Positions 1 to 7,715 of a stretch of 18,914 bases of DNA are shown piece after piece (the stretch's first letter is position 1; each line of letters starts with the position of its first letter). The notes under the pieces were generated by a model. It saw only the letters and a program-made list of their open reading frames with translations, did not search any database and was not told where the DNA came from. The position numbers were made by a program, and so were the translations under genes. This DNA comes from Opitutia bacterium (GTDB lineage Bacteria > Verrucomicrobiota > Verrucomicrobiia > Opitutales > UBA953): assembly GCA_947460445.1 (NCBI GenBank), contig CANHHS010000015.1:1-18914 (forward strand), written 5' to 3'.

Positions 1-511
1 CGCCGTACTGAAAGATAACGCCCATATTCCACTCATCGTGGATCCTGTGATGGTCGCTTCGAGTGGCGCGCAACTACTGCAAGAAGACGCGATGAGCGTA
101 CTGATAAACGAACTCATCCCTATCGCGCATGTAGTGACGCCCAATTTAGATGAAGCAGAAATTTTACTCGGGAAGCGCCCGCGCGAAACCGAAGTCGGTA
201 TGATGGTCGACGCCGCTGAGCTCGCCAAAAAACTCGGGACGACCGTTCTGCTTAAAGGCGGACATAGCCAAGGCACGACACTTCGCGACATCTTGGTCGA
301 TAACAACGGACGTGCCCTTTCTGTCTGCACAGCCAACCGTATCAGCGACGTCGATACCCATGGCAGTGGCTGCACGCTCTCGGCCGCGCTGACTGCGCGT
401 CTGGCACGCGGCGAAGACCTTACGGAAGCTTTTCAAAACGCACACGCCTACCTGCAGGAAAGTCTGGCAGCTTCTATCCAAGTCGGCCCGCGTAAACAGA
501 TCGGCCACTGA
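1..511 (+). CDS. thiD: Hydroxymethylpyrimidine/phosphomethylpyrimidine kinase, C-terminal part (5' end outside window)
   Basis: The open frame enters from the left edge (first full codon at 2) and ends at the TGA at 509-511, leaving about 169 residues of a protein that is usually near 265. ThiD phosphorylates hydroxymethylpyrimidine and its monophosphate to give HMP-PP for thiamine synthesis in the cytosol. Visible ribokinase-fold hallmarks are VDPVMVASSG near the start, HVVTPNLDEAEILLG, VLLKGGH and the anion-hole/catalytic motif DTHGSGCTLSAAL, where the second G and following C are typical of ThiD. The protein ends normally, about 55 residues after this motif. The next gene begins 66 bases downstream on the same strand but belongs to a different pathway, so shared transcription is uncertain. 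A fused ThiE domain is excluded at the C-terminus; anything N-terminal is not visible. Confidence 0.93.
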   Translation, partial: AVLKDNAHIPLIVDPVMVASSGAQLLQEDAMSVLINELIPIAHVVTPNLDEAEILLGKRPRETEVGMMVDAAELAKKLGTTVLLKGGHSQGTTLRDILVDNNGRALSVCTANRISDVDTHGSGCTLSAALTARLARGEDLTEAFQNAHAYLQESLAASIQVGPRKQIGH

Positions 512-577
512 GGTTACCCTTCTTTCGTCCTTCGTCTTTTAGCCAACTGGGACTATACATCGATAGACCGTCGCTTT

Positions 578-1960
578 ATGCCCCTTACCGAAAGCCACTT
601 CCAGGAATTGCGCAAAATTGTTGGCAACGAAAACGTTCTGACAGCACGCGAAGATATTATTCCTTATGAGTTTGATGGTACGGCAGCACTCAAGCATCGC
701 GCCGAAGTTGTTATCTTGCCTGCCAACACCCAAGAAGTCTCTGCCTGTGTAAAATTCGCGGCAGCGCACAAAATCCCCGTCGTCACCCGCGGCTCGGGTA
801 CCGGGCTGAGCGGCGGGAGTGTACCGTCGGAAGGCTGCCTCGTGCTCTGCCTCACCCGAATGGATAAGATTATCTCGGTCGACGCAGCCAACTTAACCCT
901 GCGCGCACAATGCGGGGTGATTACCGCTAACGTTGATGCAGCGGCCAATACCCACGGGCTTTTTTATCCACCCGATCCAGGTTCGATGAAGATCAGCACG
1001 ATTGGTGGAAATGTGGCGGAAAATTCCGGTGGCTTAAGGGGACTTAAGTATGGAGTGACGCGCGATTACGTCATGGGTTTGGAAGTCGTCATGCCCGACG
1101 GCCAGATTGCCCGCCTCGGCAATGCATGCGTCAAAGACGTCGCCGGGTACTCCATGAAAGATCTCTTTATCGGATCTGAAGGCACCTTGGGGATTATCAC
1201 CGAGGTCTTACTTAAACTTTTACCCAAACCAGCGGCACGTCGCACGATGCTCGCCAGCTACGACCGAATGGAAGACGCGGCCAACACCGTCTCCGCCATT
1301 ATCGCGGCACGTATCATTCCCTGCACGCTTGAGTTTCTCGATCGGACAACGATTGGCTGCGTTGAAGATTACGCGAAAATCGGACTGCCCCGGGATTGCG
1401 AGGCACTGCTGTTGATGGAGACCGATGGACACCCCTCTGCCGTCGAAGATGAAGCAGCTAAAATGCTCGAGATTGCCCGCGCCCATCGCGCCCGTGATGT
1501 CCGCGTAGCCAGCAATGACGCCGAAGCCTTGAAGCTGGCCTCCGCTCGACGCAGCGCATTCTCGGCACTGGCTCGCGTACGTCCGACGACCATCCTTGAA
1601 GACGTCACCGTACCCCGCGATCAACTCGCCACTATGGTCGGGTTCATTGCTCAGGTTGCCAAAAAACATAACCTACTCGTCGGCACCTTTGGCCACATGG
1701 GAGATGGCAACTTGCATCCCACTTTCCTTACCGATGAGCGTAACGCCGATGAAATGCACCGCGTGCATTTAGCTCTCGAGGAAATCGTGGATAAGACCCT
1801 CGAACTGGGCGGTACGATTACGGGTGAGCACGGCATTGGCTTGGCTAAGAAACAGTGGCTCAAGCGCCAACTCGGCGAAGCGAGCCATGGGCTCATGCGA
1901 CGAATTAAACACTCCTTGGATCCGCATAACTTACTCAACCCTGGTAAGATTTTTGACTAA
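578..1960 (+). CDS. glcD: Glycolate oxidase FAD-binding subunit (2-hydroxyacid dehydrogenase)
   Basis: A 460-residue FAD-linked oxidase of the GlcD/D-lactate dehydrogenase type, oxidising glycolate (or a related 2-hydroxyacid) to the oxo acid and passing electrons to the iron-sulfur partner encoded next. The PCMH-type FAD domain shows RGSGTGLSGG at about 71-80, TIGGNVAENSGG near 141-152 and IGSEGTLGIITEV near 198-210. The C-terminal cap domain carries GHMGDGNLHP near 372-381 and GEHGIGLAKK near 416-425, both characteristic of this family. The length is about 40 residues shorter than E. coli GlcD, mostly at the N-terminus. ATG 578 is the first Met in frame and the N-terminus looks complete for the family; no Shine-Dalgarno motif precedes it. 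Its stop is 3 bases before glcF, so the two are surely co-transcribed. No glcE (truncated FAD subunit) is present. The exact substrate (glycolate or lactate) cannot be read from sequence. Confidence 0.93.
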   Translation: MPLTESHFQELRKIVGNENVLTAREDIIPYEFDGTAALKHRAEVVILPANTQEVSACVKFAAAHKIPVVTRGSGTGLSGGSVPSEGCLVLCLTRMDKIISVDAANLTLRAQCGVITANVDAAANTHGLFYPPDPGSMKISTIGGNVAENSGGLRGLKYGVTRDYVMGLEVVMPDGQIARLGNACVKDVAGYSMKDLFIGSEGTLGIITEVLLKLLPKPAARRTMLASYDRMEDAANTVSAIIAARIIPCTLEFLDRTTIGCVEDYAKIGLPRDCEALLLMETDGHPSAVEDEAAKMLEIARAHRARDVRVASNDAEALKLASARRSAFSALARVRPTTILEDVTVPRDQLATMVGFIAQVAKKHNLLVGTFGHMGDGNLHPTFLTDERNADEMHRVHLALEEIVDKTLELGGTITGEHGIGLAKKQWLKRQLGEASHGLMRRIKHSLDPHNLLNPGKIFD

Positions 1961-1963
1961 GCC

Positions 1964-3268
1964 ATGCGCGGCTCACTCAAGGAACTGGACTACTCAATCC
2001 TGCAACAGTGCATGCGCTGTGGGATGTGTCTGCCCGCTTGCCCAACATACGATGCCACGAAACGCGAACGGCATAGTCCGCGTGGACGTATTTCGCTGAT
2101 GCGCTCAGTGGCCGATGGCGAATTAAAGATCACCGGGGAATTTGTGGCCGAAATGAGTTACTGTTTAGGTTGCTTGGCTTGCCAGACCGCCTGCCCTGCT
2201 GGCGTCGACTACTCCAACCTACTCGAAACCGCTCGGTCAGATATTCAAACCCACGGTCCGCGTGCCACGCTCGTCGCACGCTTCTGGCGCGCCGTCACTA
2301 TTCGCGGACTATTCATGCGGCCGCGACTACTACGCTTCGCGGGTCGCTGCCTTGGGCTCTACCAACAACTCGGACTGCAAACTGCTTTTCGAAAACTACA
2401 TTTAACGAAGTTACTCCCTCCGCACTTAAAGAAGCTTGAACCGCAGGCGCCAACCATGGCGCGACGTTTCTCCCATCAGTTAATCGCAGCCGTCGAATCG
2501 CCCCTCCAAGGTAAGCGCCACCGAGTCGCCCTGTTAACTGGCTGCGTTCAGGATCTTGCTTTCTCCGCCATCAATCGGGATACCGCAGACGTCTTACTGG
2601 CGAATGGCTGTGAAGTGTATACGCCGCCAATCCAGCCCTGCTGCGGCTCCTTGCATGCACATAATGGGGAAGCGGAGGCTGCGCGCACGCTGGCACGACG
2701 GATGATTGACCTTTTTCCGCCCTCGGAATTTGACGCCATCATCAGCAATGCTGGCGGCTGCGGTAACCACCTCCGCCACTACGGTCAGTTACTTGCACAA
2801 GACCCCACCTACATCACACGTGCAAAACTTTGGGATACTAAACTGCGGGACATCCATGAATGGCTTATCCAAATTGGGTGTCGAGCACCTCGTCCAGGAG
2901 TGGCCGCACTCACAGTGACTTACCACGACTCATGTCACTTAACCCATGGTCAAAAAGTAACCAGCCAACCGCGCGAACTCCTTCGACTCATCCCTGGCAT
3001 CAAGCTCGTCGAACTACCGGAAGCCAACTGGTGCTGCGGTAGTGCAGGGATTTATAACGTCACCCAGCCCGAACAGTCAGAACTTCTGCTAAATCGCAAG
3101 ATCGACCACATCCTGCGCACGGGAGCTGAGGTATTGGCGACGTCCAACCCTGGCTGTCACTTACAAATCGCGCGCGGACTGCAGGCAGCTGGCTCGAATA
3201 TTCAAATGCTCCAGCCGGTCACCCTGCTAGCGCGGGCTTATAAGTCAGAGCAGAGCGCAGGTCGTTAA
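1964..3268 (+). CDS. glcF: Glycolate oxidase iron-sulfur subunit
   Basis: A 434-residue protein with two N-terminal 4Fe-4S clusters followed by two CCG domains, the GlcF layout. Cluster ligands are C16, C19, C22, C26 (CMRCGMCLPACP) and C67, C70, C73, C77 (CLGCLACQTACP). The first CCG domain has C194 with CCG at 226-228, the second has HDSCH at about 321-325 with CCG at 357-359. The protein accepts electrons from the GlcD flavin and passes them on, probably to the quinone pool at the membrane face; no membrane span is visible. The ATG lies 3 bases after the glcD stop, implying translational coupling. The gene ends 10 bases from the convergent trhO stop. LutA/LldE-type lactate proteins share the CCG domains but lack the N-terminal ferredoxin part, so GlcF is the better name. 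Confidence 0.92.
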   Translation: MRGSLKELDYSILQQCMRCGMCLPACPTYDATKRERHSPRGRISLMRSVADGELKITGEFVAEMSYCLGCLACQTACPAGVDYSNLLETARSDIQTHGPRATLVARFWRAVTIRGLFMRPRLLRFAGRCLGLYQQLGLQTAFRKLHLTKLLPPHLKKLEPQAPTMARRFSHQLIAAVESPLQGKRHRVALLTGCVQDLAFSAINRDTADVLLANGCEVYTPPIQPCCGSLHAHNGEAEAARTLARRMIDLFPPSEFDAIISNAGGCGNHLRHYGQLLAQDPTYITRAKLWDTKLRDIHEWLIQIGCRAPRPGVAALTVTYHDSCHLTHGQKVTSQPRELLRLIPGIKLVELPEANWCCGSAGIYNVTQPEQSELLLNRKIDHILRTGAEVLATSNPGCHLQIARGLQAAGSNIQMLQPVTLLARAYKSEQSAGR

Positions 3269-3280
3269 GACGAAGCGCTC
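3253..3280. terminator. Possible bidirectional terminator hairpin at the glcF/trhO convergent joint
   Basis: GAGCGC (3253-3258) pairs with GCGCTC (3275-3280), and inside it TCGT (3262-3265) pairs with ACGA (3270-3273) around a TAAG loop, with a small 3:1 internal bulge. The hairpin covers the glcF stop codon and reaches the trhO stop codon. There is no T-tract on either side, so a classical intrinsic terminator is not shown; it may only mark the transcript ends. Confidence 0.35.
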
Positions 3281-4142
3281 ACTCGCCACTCCACTCGCCG
3301 GTGTTACCGCGACCGTGCGGTTTTCCACCGAAGCAATACGGGCACGACTTTTCGTAAACATAGCGCGGGTCTTTCTGCTGCTCTGCCGACAAGGGCATTT
3401 GGCAATTAAAGCAGAGAACCGAATCCGTCGGCTGTAGTTTGGGGTCGAGACCGACGCGCTCATCAAAGACGAAGCATTCGCCGTCGTAATGATCGCCGCC
3501 AACTTCTTCGAAATACTTAAGGATACCGCCGTCGAGTTGGTGCACATTCTTGTAGCCAAGCATTTCCATAAACGGACCGGCTTTTTCGCAGCGTATGCCG
3601 CCCGTACAGAACATCACGACGGGTCGGTCTTTTAAATCCGCAGGAAGCTTTTCGACAGCTTTCGGAAAATCACGGAAGTTCCAGATATCTGGAGCGATGG
3701 CTCCACGAAACGTCCCCATGCGAACTTCATACTTATTACGGGTATCGAGCATGACCACAGGGCGTCCTTCATCGAGCCAGCGCTTGAGCTCGGCGGCTTT
3801 CAATTTGGGTGAAGGTTTGCGCGCTGGGTCTACCCCAGGAATCCCAAAGGCAATGATTTCTTGTTTAATCTTCACAAGCATCCGCTTGAAAGGCTGCTCG
3901 GTAGACGGACTCTCCTTGGGCGTAACATCTGCGAGACCTGGCATCGAACGAATCAATGCGAGAACTACCGCCAACTGTTCCTGTGTACCCGCGAGGAAGA
4001 AATTGATGCCTTCAGGAGCTAGCAGAATAGTGCCTTTGATTCCCTGAAGCGTGCATGTCTCGAACAACTTAACCTTCCAAGACTCTAAGTCACCCAAGGG
4101 GGTAAACTTATAACAGGAGAGGTTGATGATCTGTGCCGACAT
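3279..4142 (-). CDS. trhO: tRNA uridine(34) hydroxylase, rhodanese-like (UPF0176/YceA family)
   Basis: A 287-residue member of the TrhO family, which hydroxylates U34 of certain tRNAs at C5 as the first step to 5-(carboxy)methoxyuridine. It has the family order: an N-terminal acylphosphatase-like domain with GIKGTILLAPEGIN at about 34-47, a central rhodanese domain with LDTRNKYEVRMGTFRGA near 132-148 and the active loop MFCTGGIRCEKAG with Cys179, then LDGGILKYFEE near 203-213. The C-terminal part carries CFNC (244-247) and CPYC (267-270), a likely metal site seen in many homologues. It lies downstream of ilvB on the same strand with 152 bases between, which include a very small hydrophobic frame. 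No Shine-Dalgarno motif is seen. The rhodanese fold alone would suggest sulfurtransferase, but the CTGGIRCEK loop and flanking domains identify TrhO. Confidence 0.93.
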   Translation of the reverse strand: MSAQIINLSCYKFTPLGDLESWKVKLFETCTLQGIKGTILLAPEGINFFLAGTQEQLAVVLALIRSMPGLADVTPKESPSTEQPFKRMLVKIKQEIIAFGIPGVDPARKPSPKLKAAELKRWLDEGRPVVMLDTRNKYEVRMGTFRGAIAPDIWNFRDFPKAVEKLPADLKDRPVVMFCTGGIRCEKAGPFMEMLGYKNVHQLDGGILKYFEEVGGDHYDGECFVFDERVGLDPKLQPTDSVLCFNCQMPLSAEQQKDPRYVYEKSCPYCFGGKPHGRGNTGEWSGE

Positions 4143-4204
4143 GCCCGCCAGTTTGCCGAAGGCGACAGAACTGAAAAGACCAAAGCGGACTATCTCGCGC
4201 TGAT

Positions 4205-4276
4205 CTAGTTCTTACCGTTATCGCCGAAGATAACCCCGACAAAAACAATCAACACAATGATCAGGATAACTGTCAC
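4205..4276 (-). CDS. Possible 23-residue membrane microprotein, or in-frame extension of ilvB
   Basis: Directly behind the ilvB TAA (4295-4297), in the same frame, 29 sense codons run to a TAG at 4205-4207. Codons 5-23 encode an almost uninterrupted hydrophobic stretch (core VILIIVLIVFVGVIF), followed by a polar end GDNGKN. It would make one membrane helix. The only conventional start is GTG at 4276, giving 23 residues; there is no ATG and no Shine-Dalgarno motif. Because the frame is shared with ilvB, stop-codon readthrough is a formal alternative. It may be a real small membrane protein or chance. The rest of the ilvB-trhO spacer (4143-4204) holds nothing I can identify. Confidence 0.28.
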   Translation of the reverse strand: MTVILIIVLIVFVGVIFGDNGKN

Positions 4277-4294
4277 AGTAACCGCGTCCGGCGA

Positions 4295-6103
4295 TTAATC
4301 CGTCAGGATCTCCATCGCCGACTTCTTCTGCGGGATGAAGGGCAAGACGTGTTCGGTGTAAGGCACAACCACATCGAGAATGTAAGGTCCGTCGTGCGCT
4401 AACATTTCCTGAATCGCTTCGCGAAGCTCGGAGCGCTTGATGACGCGACGTCCTTTAACGCCGAAACCTTCAGCAATCTTTACGAAATCTGGGTAGAGGC
4501 CTCCGATATTATCAGGGGAGCCAATGTTGGTAGGGTCACCGAGAATAGTATGTCCGCGGACGCCTGAGTAGAAACGATCTTCCCACTGCATCACCATGCC
4601 AAGGTGCTGATTGTTCAGCAGGAGAACCTTGGCGTTAATCTTCTCAATCGCCATAGTGGCGAGCTCCTGGATGTTCATCAGGAAGGATCCATCGCCATCG
4701 ATATCGATGACTTGCTTCTCAGGATGCGCGACTTTGGCGCCGATAGCCGCAGGGAGACCGAAGCCCATCGTACCCGCACCGAGCGAAGAGATGAACGTGC
4801 GTGGATCGTTGAAGTGGTAGTACTGTGGCGTCCACATCTGGTGCTGACCGACGCCGGTACTGATAATGCATTTACCCTTGGATTCTTCGAAGAGCACTTG
4901 GACGGCCTCTTGGGGCATGATGTGCTTTGTCTTCGAATGGTCGTACGCAAATGGGAATGGGTGTTGCTGCTTCCAGCCGTCAATCGTGCGGTACCAACCT
5001 GCGAGGTTTGGTTTCTTAAACTTCTTCTTCGCCAGTGCGGTTAAACGCGAAAGGGCATACTTGGCATCCGAGTGGATGGGATAATCAGCGAACTTATTCT
5101 TATGGTGCTCCGAGCGATCGATATCGATGTGAACGATGGTCGCGTCGGGTGCAAATTTCTCGATTACGCCCGTGATACGGTCGTCAAAGCGGGCACCGAT
5201 GGTGATCAGCAAGTCACTCTTACAGACAGCCCAGTTACCAGCGACAGTACCATGCATACCATACCAATAAAGCGATTGGTGATGATTGACGGGGAACGCA
5301 CCGAGACCCATGAGCGTCGACGCCACAGGGATGTTGGTGTATTCGGCAAATGCGCGGAGTTCCTTGTAAGCGTTACCAGAAAGGATGCCGCCACCCACAT
5401 AGAGAACAGGCTGCTTGGACTTCTCAATCAGGCGGAGGACTTGATTAAGCTCATCGTCGGACGCATGTGGCGGAACTTGTAAACCAGGAATGCTAACGTC
5501 GTCGGGAGACTTAGGGAATACTGGGACGAATTCGACTTGTTGAACATCCTTGGGGATATCGATCACGACCGGACCTGGGCGACCTGTAGTGGCAATCTTG
5601 AATGCCTTGTACATGATGCTCGGCAAGTCGTTGTAATCGAGCACGAGGAACGAGTGCTTCACAATCGGCAACGTCATGCCGTAGAAGTCGGTCTCTTGGA
5701 AAGCGGCGCGGCCGATGAACTGCTGGTAAACTTGTCCCGTGATACAGATCAAAGGAATGGAATCCATATGCGCATCGGCAATGGCAGTGACGAGATTCGT
5801 CGCGCCTGGACCCGAAGTCGCCATGCAAACACCTGGCTTACCGGTCGCACGGGAATAACCCTGAGCCATGAAAGCGCCACCTTGCTCGTGACGGGGCAGA
5901 ATGGTACGGATTTTCTTTGTACGCGTGAGGGCTTGGTGAAGCTCCATCGATGCGCCACCTGGATAGGCAAAAATGGTGTCGACGCCCAGATTCTCTAAGC
6001 AACGTACCATAACATCACAGCCTCGCATTTGGCCTCCGGTCTTTGCAGACGCAGTGGCAGCTAGGGTGGAAGGTGCCTTCCGGGCTGCGTTTTTCTTGCT
6101 CAT
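4295..6103 (-). CDS. ilvB: Acetolactate synthase, large catalytic subunit
   Basis: A 602-residue thiamine-diphosphate enzyme that condenses two pyruvates (or pyruvate with 2-oxobutyrate), the first common step of valine/leucine/isoleucine synthesis. The N-terminal ThDP domain shows FAYPGGASMELH near 45-56 with catalytic Glu73 in PRHEQGG, then TSGPGATNLVTAIADA near 97-112 and GRAAFQETDF near 131-140. The central FAD domain follows, and the ThDP/Mg motif runs from GDGSF (470-474) to NN (497-498), the normal spacing. The open frame continues upstream to a TTG at 6211, but ATG 6103 is preferred: the extra 36 residues are Pro/Arg-rich, coincide with two hairpins and would enter the divergent sulfatase leader. 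Residues 1-25 (basic, Ala/Lys/Ser rich) precede the conserved domain, so Met26 is a second candidate start. No ilvN or ilvC adjoins it; the next gene on the strand is trhO. Confidence 0.94.
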   Translation of the reverse strand: MSKKNAARKAPSTLAATASAKTGGQMRGCDVMVRCLENLGVDTIFAYPGGASMELHQALTRTKKIRTILPRHEQGGAFMAQGYSRATGKPGVCMATSGPGATNLVTAIADAHMDSIPLICITGQVYQQFIGRAAFQETDFYGMTLPIVKHSFLVLDYNDLPSIMYKAFKIATTGRPGPVVIDIPKDVQQVEFVPVFPKSPDDVSIPGLQVPPHASDDELNQVLRLIEKSKQPVLYVGGGILSGNAYKELRAFAEYTNIPVASTLMGLGAFPVNHHQSLYWYGMHGTVAGNWAVCKSDLLITIGARFDDRITGVIEKFAPDATIVHIDIDRSEHHKNKFADYPIHSDAKYALSRLTALAKKKFKKPNLAGWYRTIDGWKQQHPFPFAYDHSKTKHIMPQEAVQVLFEESKGKCIISTGVGQHQMWTPQYYHFNDPRTFISSLGAGTMGFGLPAAIGAKVAHPEKQVIDIDGDGSFLMNIQELATMAIEKINAKVLLLNNQHLGMVMQWEDRFYSGVRGHTILGDPTNIGSPDNIGGLYPDFVKIAEGFGVKGRRVIKRSELREAIQEMLAHDGPYILDVVVPYTEHVLPFIPQKKSAMEILTD

Positions 6104-6124
6104 GGTTGGGTTGAAATTGGATAC

Positions 6125-6142
6125 AGGCCGACGACTCGGCCT
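6125..6142 (-). promoter_or_regulatory. Perfect GC-rich hairpin in the ilvB leader
   Basis: AGGCCGA (6125-6131) and TCGGCCT (6136-6142) form a perfect 7-base-pair stem with a 4-base loop, 21 bases upstream of the preferred ilvB ATG at 6103. No T-tract follows on either strand and no short leader peptide rich in Leu/Val/Ile codons was seen, so classical attenuation is not demonstrated. It could be an operator for a dimeric regulator or an RNA structure affecting ilvB translation. Confidence 0.4.
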
Positions 6143-6180
6143 AAGTAATGAAAAGTTGAGAAAAGGAAGGGGACGCTCGA

Positions 6181-6202
6181 GGGCAAGGCGGAATGCTTGC
6201 CC
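6181..6202 (+). promoter_or_regulatory. Inverted repeat in the ilvB/sulfatase divergent spacer
   Basis: GGGCAAG (6181-6187) and CTTGCCC (6196-6202) are perfect 7-base arms around an 8-base loop, 32 bases before the chosen sulfatase start at 6235. The word GGGCAAGGCGGAA (6181-6193) recurs exactly, on the other strand, at 9598-9610 in the trxB leader. This is the second dyad in this 131-base divergent spacer (6104-6234), which must hold promoters for both ilvB and the sulfatase; no convincing -35/-10 pair could be placed. Confidence 0.35.
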
Positions 6203-6234
6203 CAGAGCCAAGAATGCCCAGTTTAGGGCTATTC

Positions 6235-7695
6235 ATGGCCTTTCGCACCCTACTTTGCCTGTTTTCGGCAGCCTGTTTAGCCAAACAGCCCAACGTCATC
6301 TTCATGCTCTCGGATGACCATTCCCCTGCGTCAATTTCCGCTTACGGACCGAGTCATCTCACCACCGGTGGCTTTGCCTCCACCCCTAATATCGACCGGA
6401 TTGCCAAAACTGGGATGATTTTTCAGAACTGTTATGTAGCCAACTCTATCTGCACGCCAAGTCGCGCAGCGATTCTCACCGGGCAGCACAGTCACCATAA
6501 CGGCGTCTATACGTTGCAAGATCCTCTGGATCCACAACGCCGTCACCTCGCGCATTGGTTCACAGAAGCTGGTTACCAAACCGCTCTCTACGGGAAGTGG
6601 CACTTGGAGACTTCTCCTCAAGGATTTCAGACCTGGGAAGTTTTTCGTAATCAAGGTGAATACCGAAACCCGACGTACTTAACACCGGATGCGCCGAAAA
6701 AAGGTCACACTGAAAAAGGTTATGCTGATGAAATTTCCACTGACAAAGCTCTCGGCTGGTTACAGAAGCGCGACCCCAGTAAACCTTTTCTGCTTTGTTT
6801 ACACTTTAAAGCACCGCACCGAAATTGGATTCCCGCGGAACGCTACGCCCATCGCTTTGAAGACGTAACCATTCCTGAGCCGAAGACACTCCTCGACGAT
6901 TGGAAGAATCGCAGCGATGCCATCACACGTAATCACCAGACCATTGGACGCGATATGTCGGTTAATGACCTCAAAGTCCCCAAGCCTGCTGACCTTCAAG
7001 GCGACGCCCTCCGTCAATGGGCCTACCAGCGCTACATCAAAGACTACCTTAATACTGCGCAAGTCGTCGACGATAGCGTAGGCCGAGTACTGGATTGGCT
7101 CAAAGCCAACGGACTCGAAGAAGACACCATTGTGATCTACGCATCCGACCAAGGATTCTTCACCGGCGAACATGGATTTTTTGATAAACGCTGGATGTAT
7201 GAACCTTCGACACGCATGCCGTTTCTCGTGCGAGCACCAGGCGTAACCCAAGCTGGTAGCGAGACGCGTGCGCTAGCGTCGAATATTGATTTCGCCCCCA
7301 CCTTATTGGAACTCGCAGGCATTCGCCCAAACTTAACAGCCACTGAAAAAATTGACGGTGCCTCACTCGTCCCTCTCTTGCGCCGCGAGACACCAAGTGA
7401 TTGGCGTACCGCCGTGTACTATCGTTATTGGGAGCATAATTCAAACGAACACCCTGTGCCGAATCACTTCGGCATCCGCACAGCTACCCATAAACTCATC
7501 TGCTACCAAGGACAACCGCACGGCATGCGGGCCGCTTCCAAAATCGCCACTCCGGAAGAATGGGAGCTTTTTGACTTAGTCAAAGACCCTAACGAGATGG
7601 TCAATGTCTACAATGACCCCGCCTATGCGGACGTTCGCAAAACACTCACCGCTCAGCTCAAAGCGGAGCGTGAGCGGATTGGTGACACCCGCTAA
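6235..7695 (+). CDS. Exported formylglycine-dependent sulfatase (S1 family)
   Basis: A 486-residue sulfatase that hydrolyses a sulfate ester, very likely on a polysaccharide, outside the cytoplasm. The chosen ATG 6235 gives a clean signal peptide (MAFRTLLCLFSAACLA, cleavage about residue 16); Met codons at 6193 and 6214 would put charged and proline residues in front of it. A weak AGGG lies 6 bases upstream. The active-site signature CTPSRAAILTG places the Cys converted to formylglycine at 73, with metal ligands D27-D28 (SDDHS), GKWHL at 120-124 and SDQG at 304-307 followed by GEHGFFDKRW. The segment FKAPHRNW near 191-198 is a pattern I associate with sulfatases of PVC and Bacteroidetes glycan-degrading systems; the substrate is unknown. 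It stands alone between ilvB and a convergent ThuA gene, without a glycoside hydrolase, transporter or formylglycine-generating enzyme nearby. Confidence 0.9.
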   Translation: MAFRTLLCLFSAACLAKQPNVIFMLSDDHSPASISAYGPSHLTTGGFASTPNIDRIAKTGMIFQNCYVANSICTPSRAAILTGQHSHHNGVYTLQDPLDPQRRHLAHWFTEAGYQTALYGKWHLETSPQGFQTWEVFRNQGEYRNPTYLTPDAPKKGHTEKGYADEISTDKALGWLQKRDPSKPFLLCLHFKAPHRNWIPAERYAHRFEDVTIPEPKTLLDDWKNRSDAITRNHQTIGRDMSVNDLKVPKPADLQGDALRQWAYQRYIKDYLNTAQVVDDSVGRVLDWLKANGLEEDTIVIYASDQGFFTGEHGFFDKRWMYEPSTRMPFLVRAPGVTQAGSETRALASNIDFAPTLLELAGIRPNLTATEKIDGASLVPLLRRETPSDWRTAVYYRYWEHNSNEHPVPNHFGIRTATHKLICYQGQPHGMRAASKIATPEEWELFDLVKDPNEMVNVYNDPAYADVRKTLTAQLKAERERIGDTR

Positions 7696-7715
7696 GTCGA
7701 AAAGTTAAATTAGCG
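7690..7715. terminator. Dyad spanning both stop codons at the sulfatase/ThuA joint
   Basis: Both genes end in the codons CGC TAA, so CGCTAA (7690-7695) and TTAGCG (7710-7715) are a perfect 6-base inverted repeat with a 14-base A-rich loop. The short stem and the lack of a T-tract make it a weak terminator candidate, and the symmetry follows partly from the two genes having the same last codon and stop. Confidence 0.22.

Noticed and set aside
512..577. Promoter or terminator between thiD and glcD
   Set aside because: A pyrimidine-rich tract (about 518-540) and a TATACAT at 554-560 are present, but no matching -35 or hairpin could be found.
3595..4047. 150-codon frame on the + strand inside trhO
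   Set aside because: It is antisense to a gene with clear family motifs and shows no domain of its own; such frames arise from codon bias.
4604..5998. Several long + strand frames opposite ilvB (up to 153 codons)
   Set aside because: All lie within the well-supported ilvB coding region on the other strand and show no recognisable protein features.
6104..6211. N-terminal extension of IlvB to the TTG at 6211
   Set aside because: The added 36 residues do not resemble the family, the start would be TTG, and the stretch carries two hairpins and overlaps the divergent leader.
6193..6234. Longer sulfatase start at 6193
   Set aside because: It would place charged and proline residues before an otherwise clean signal peptide that begins at ATG 6235.
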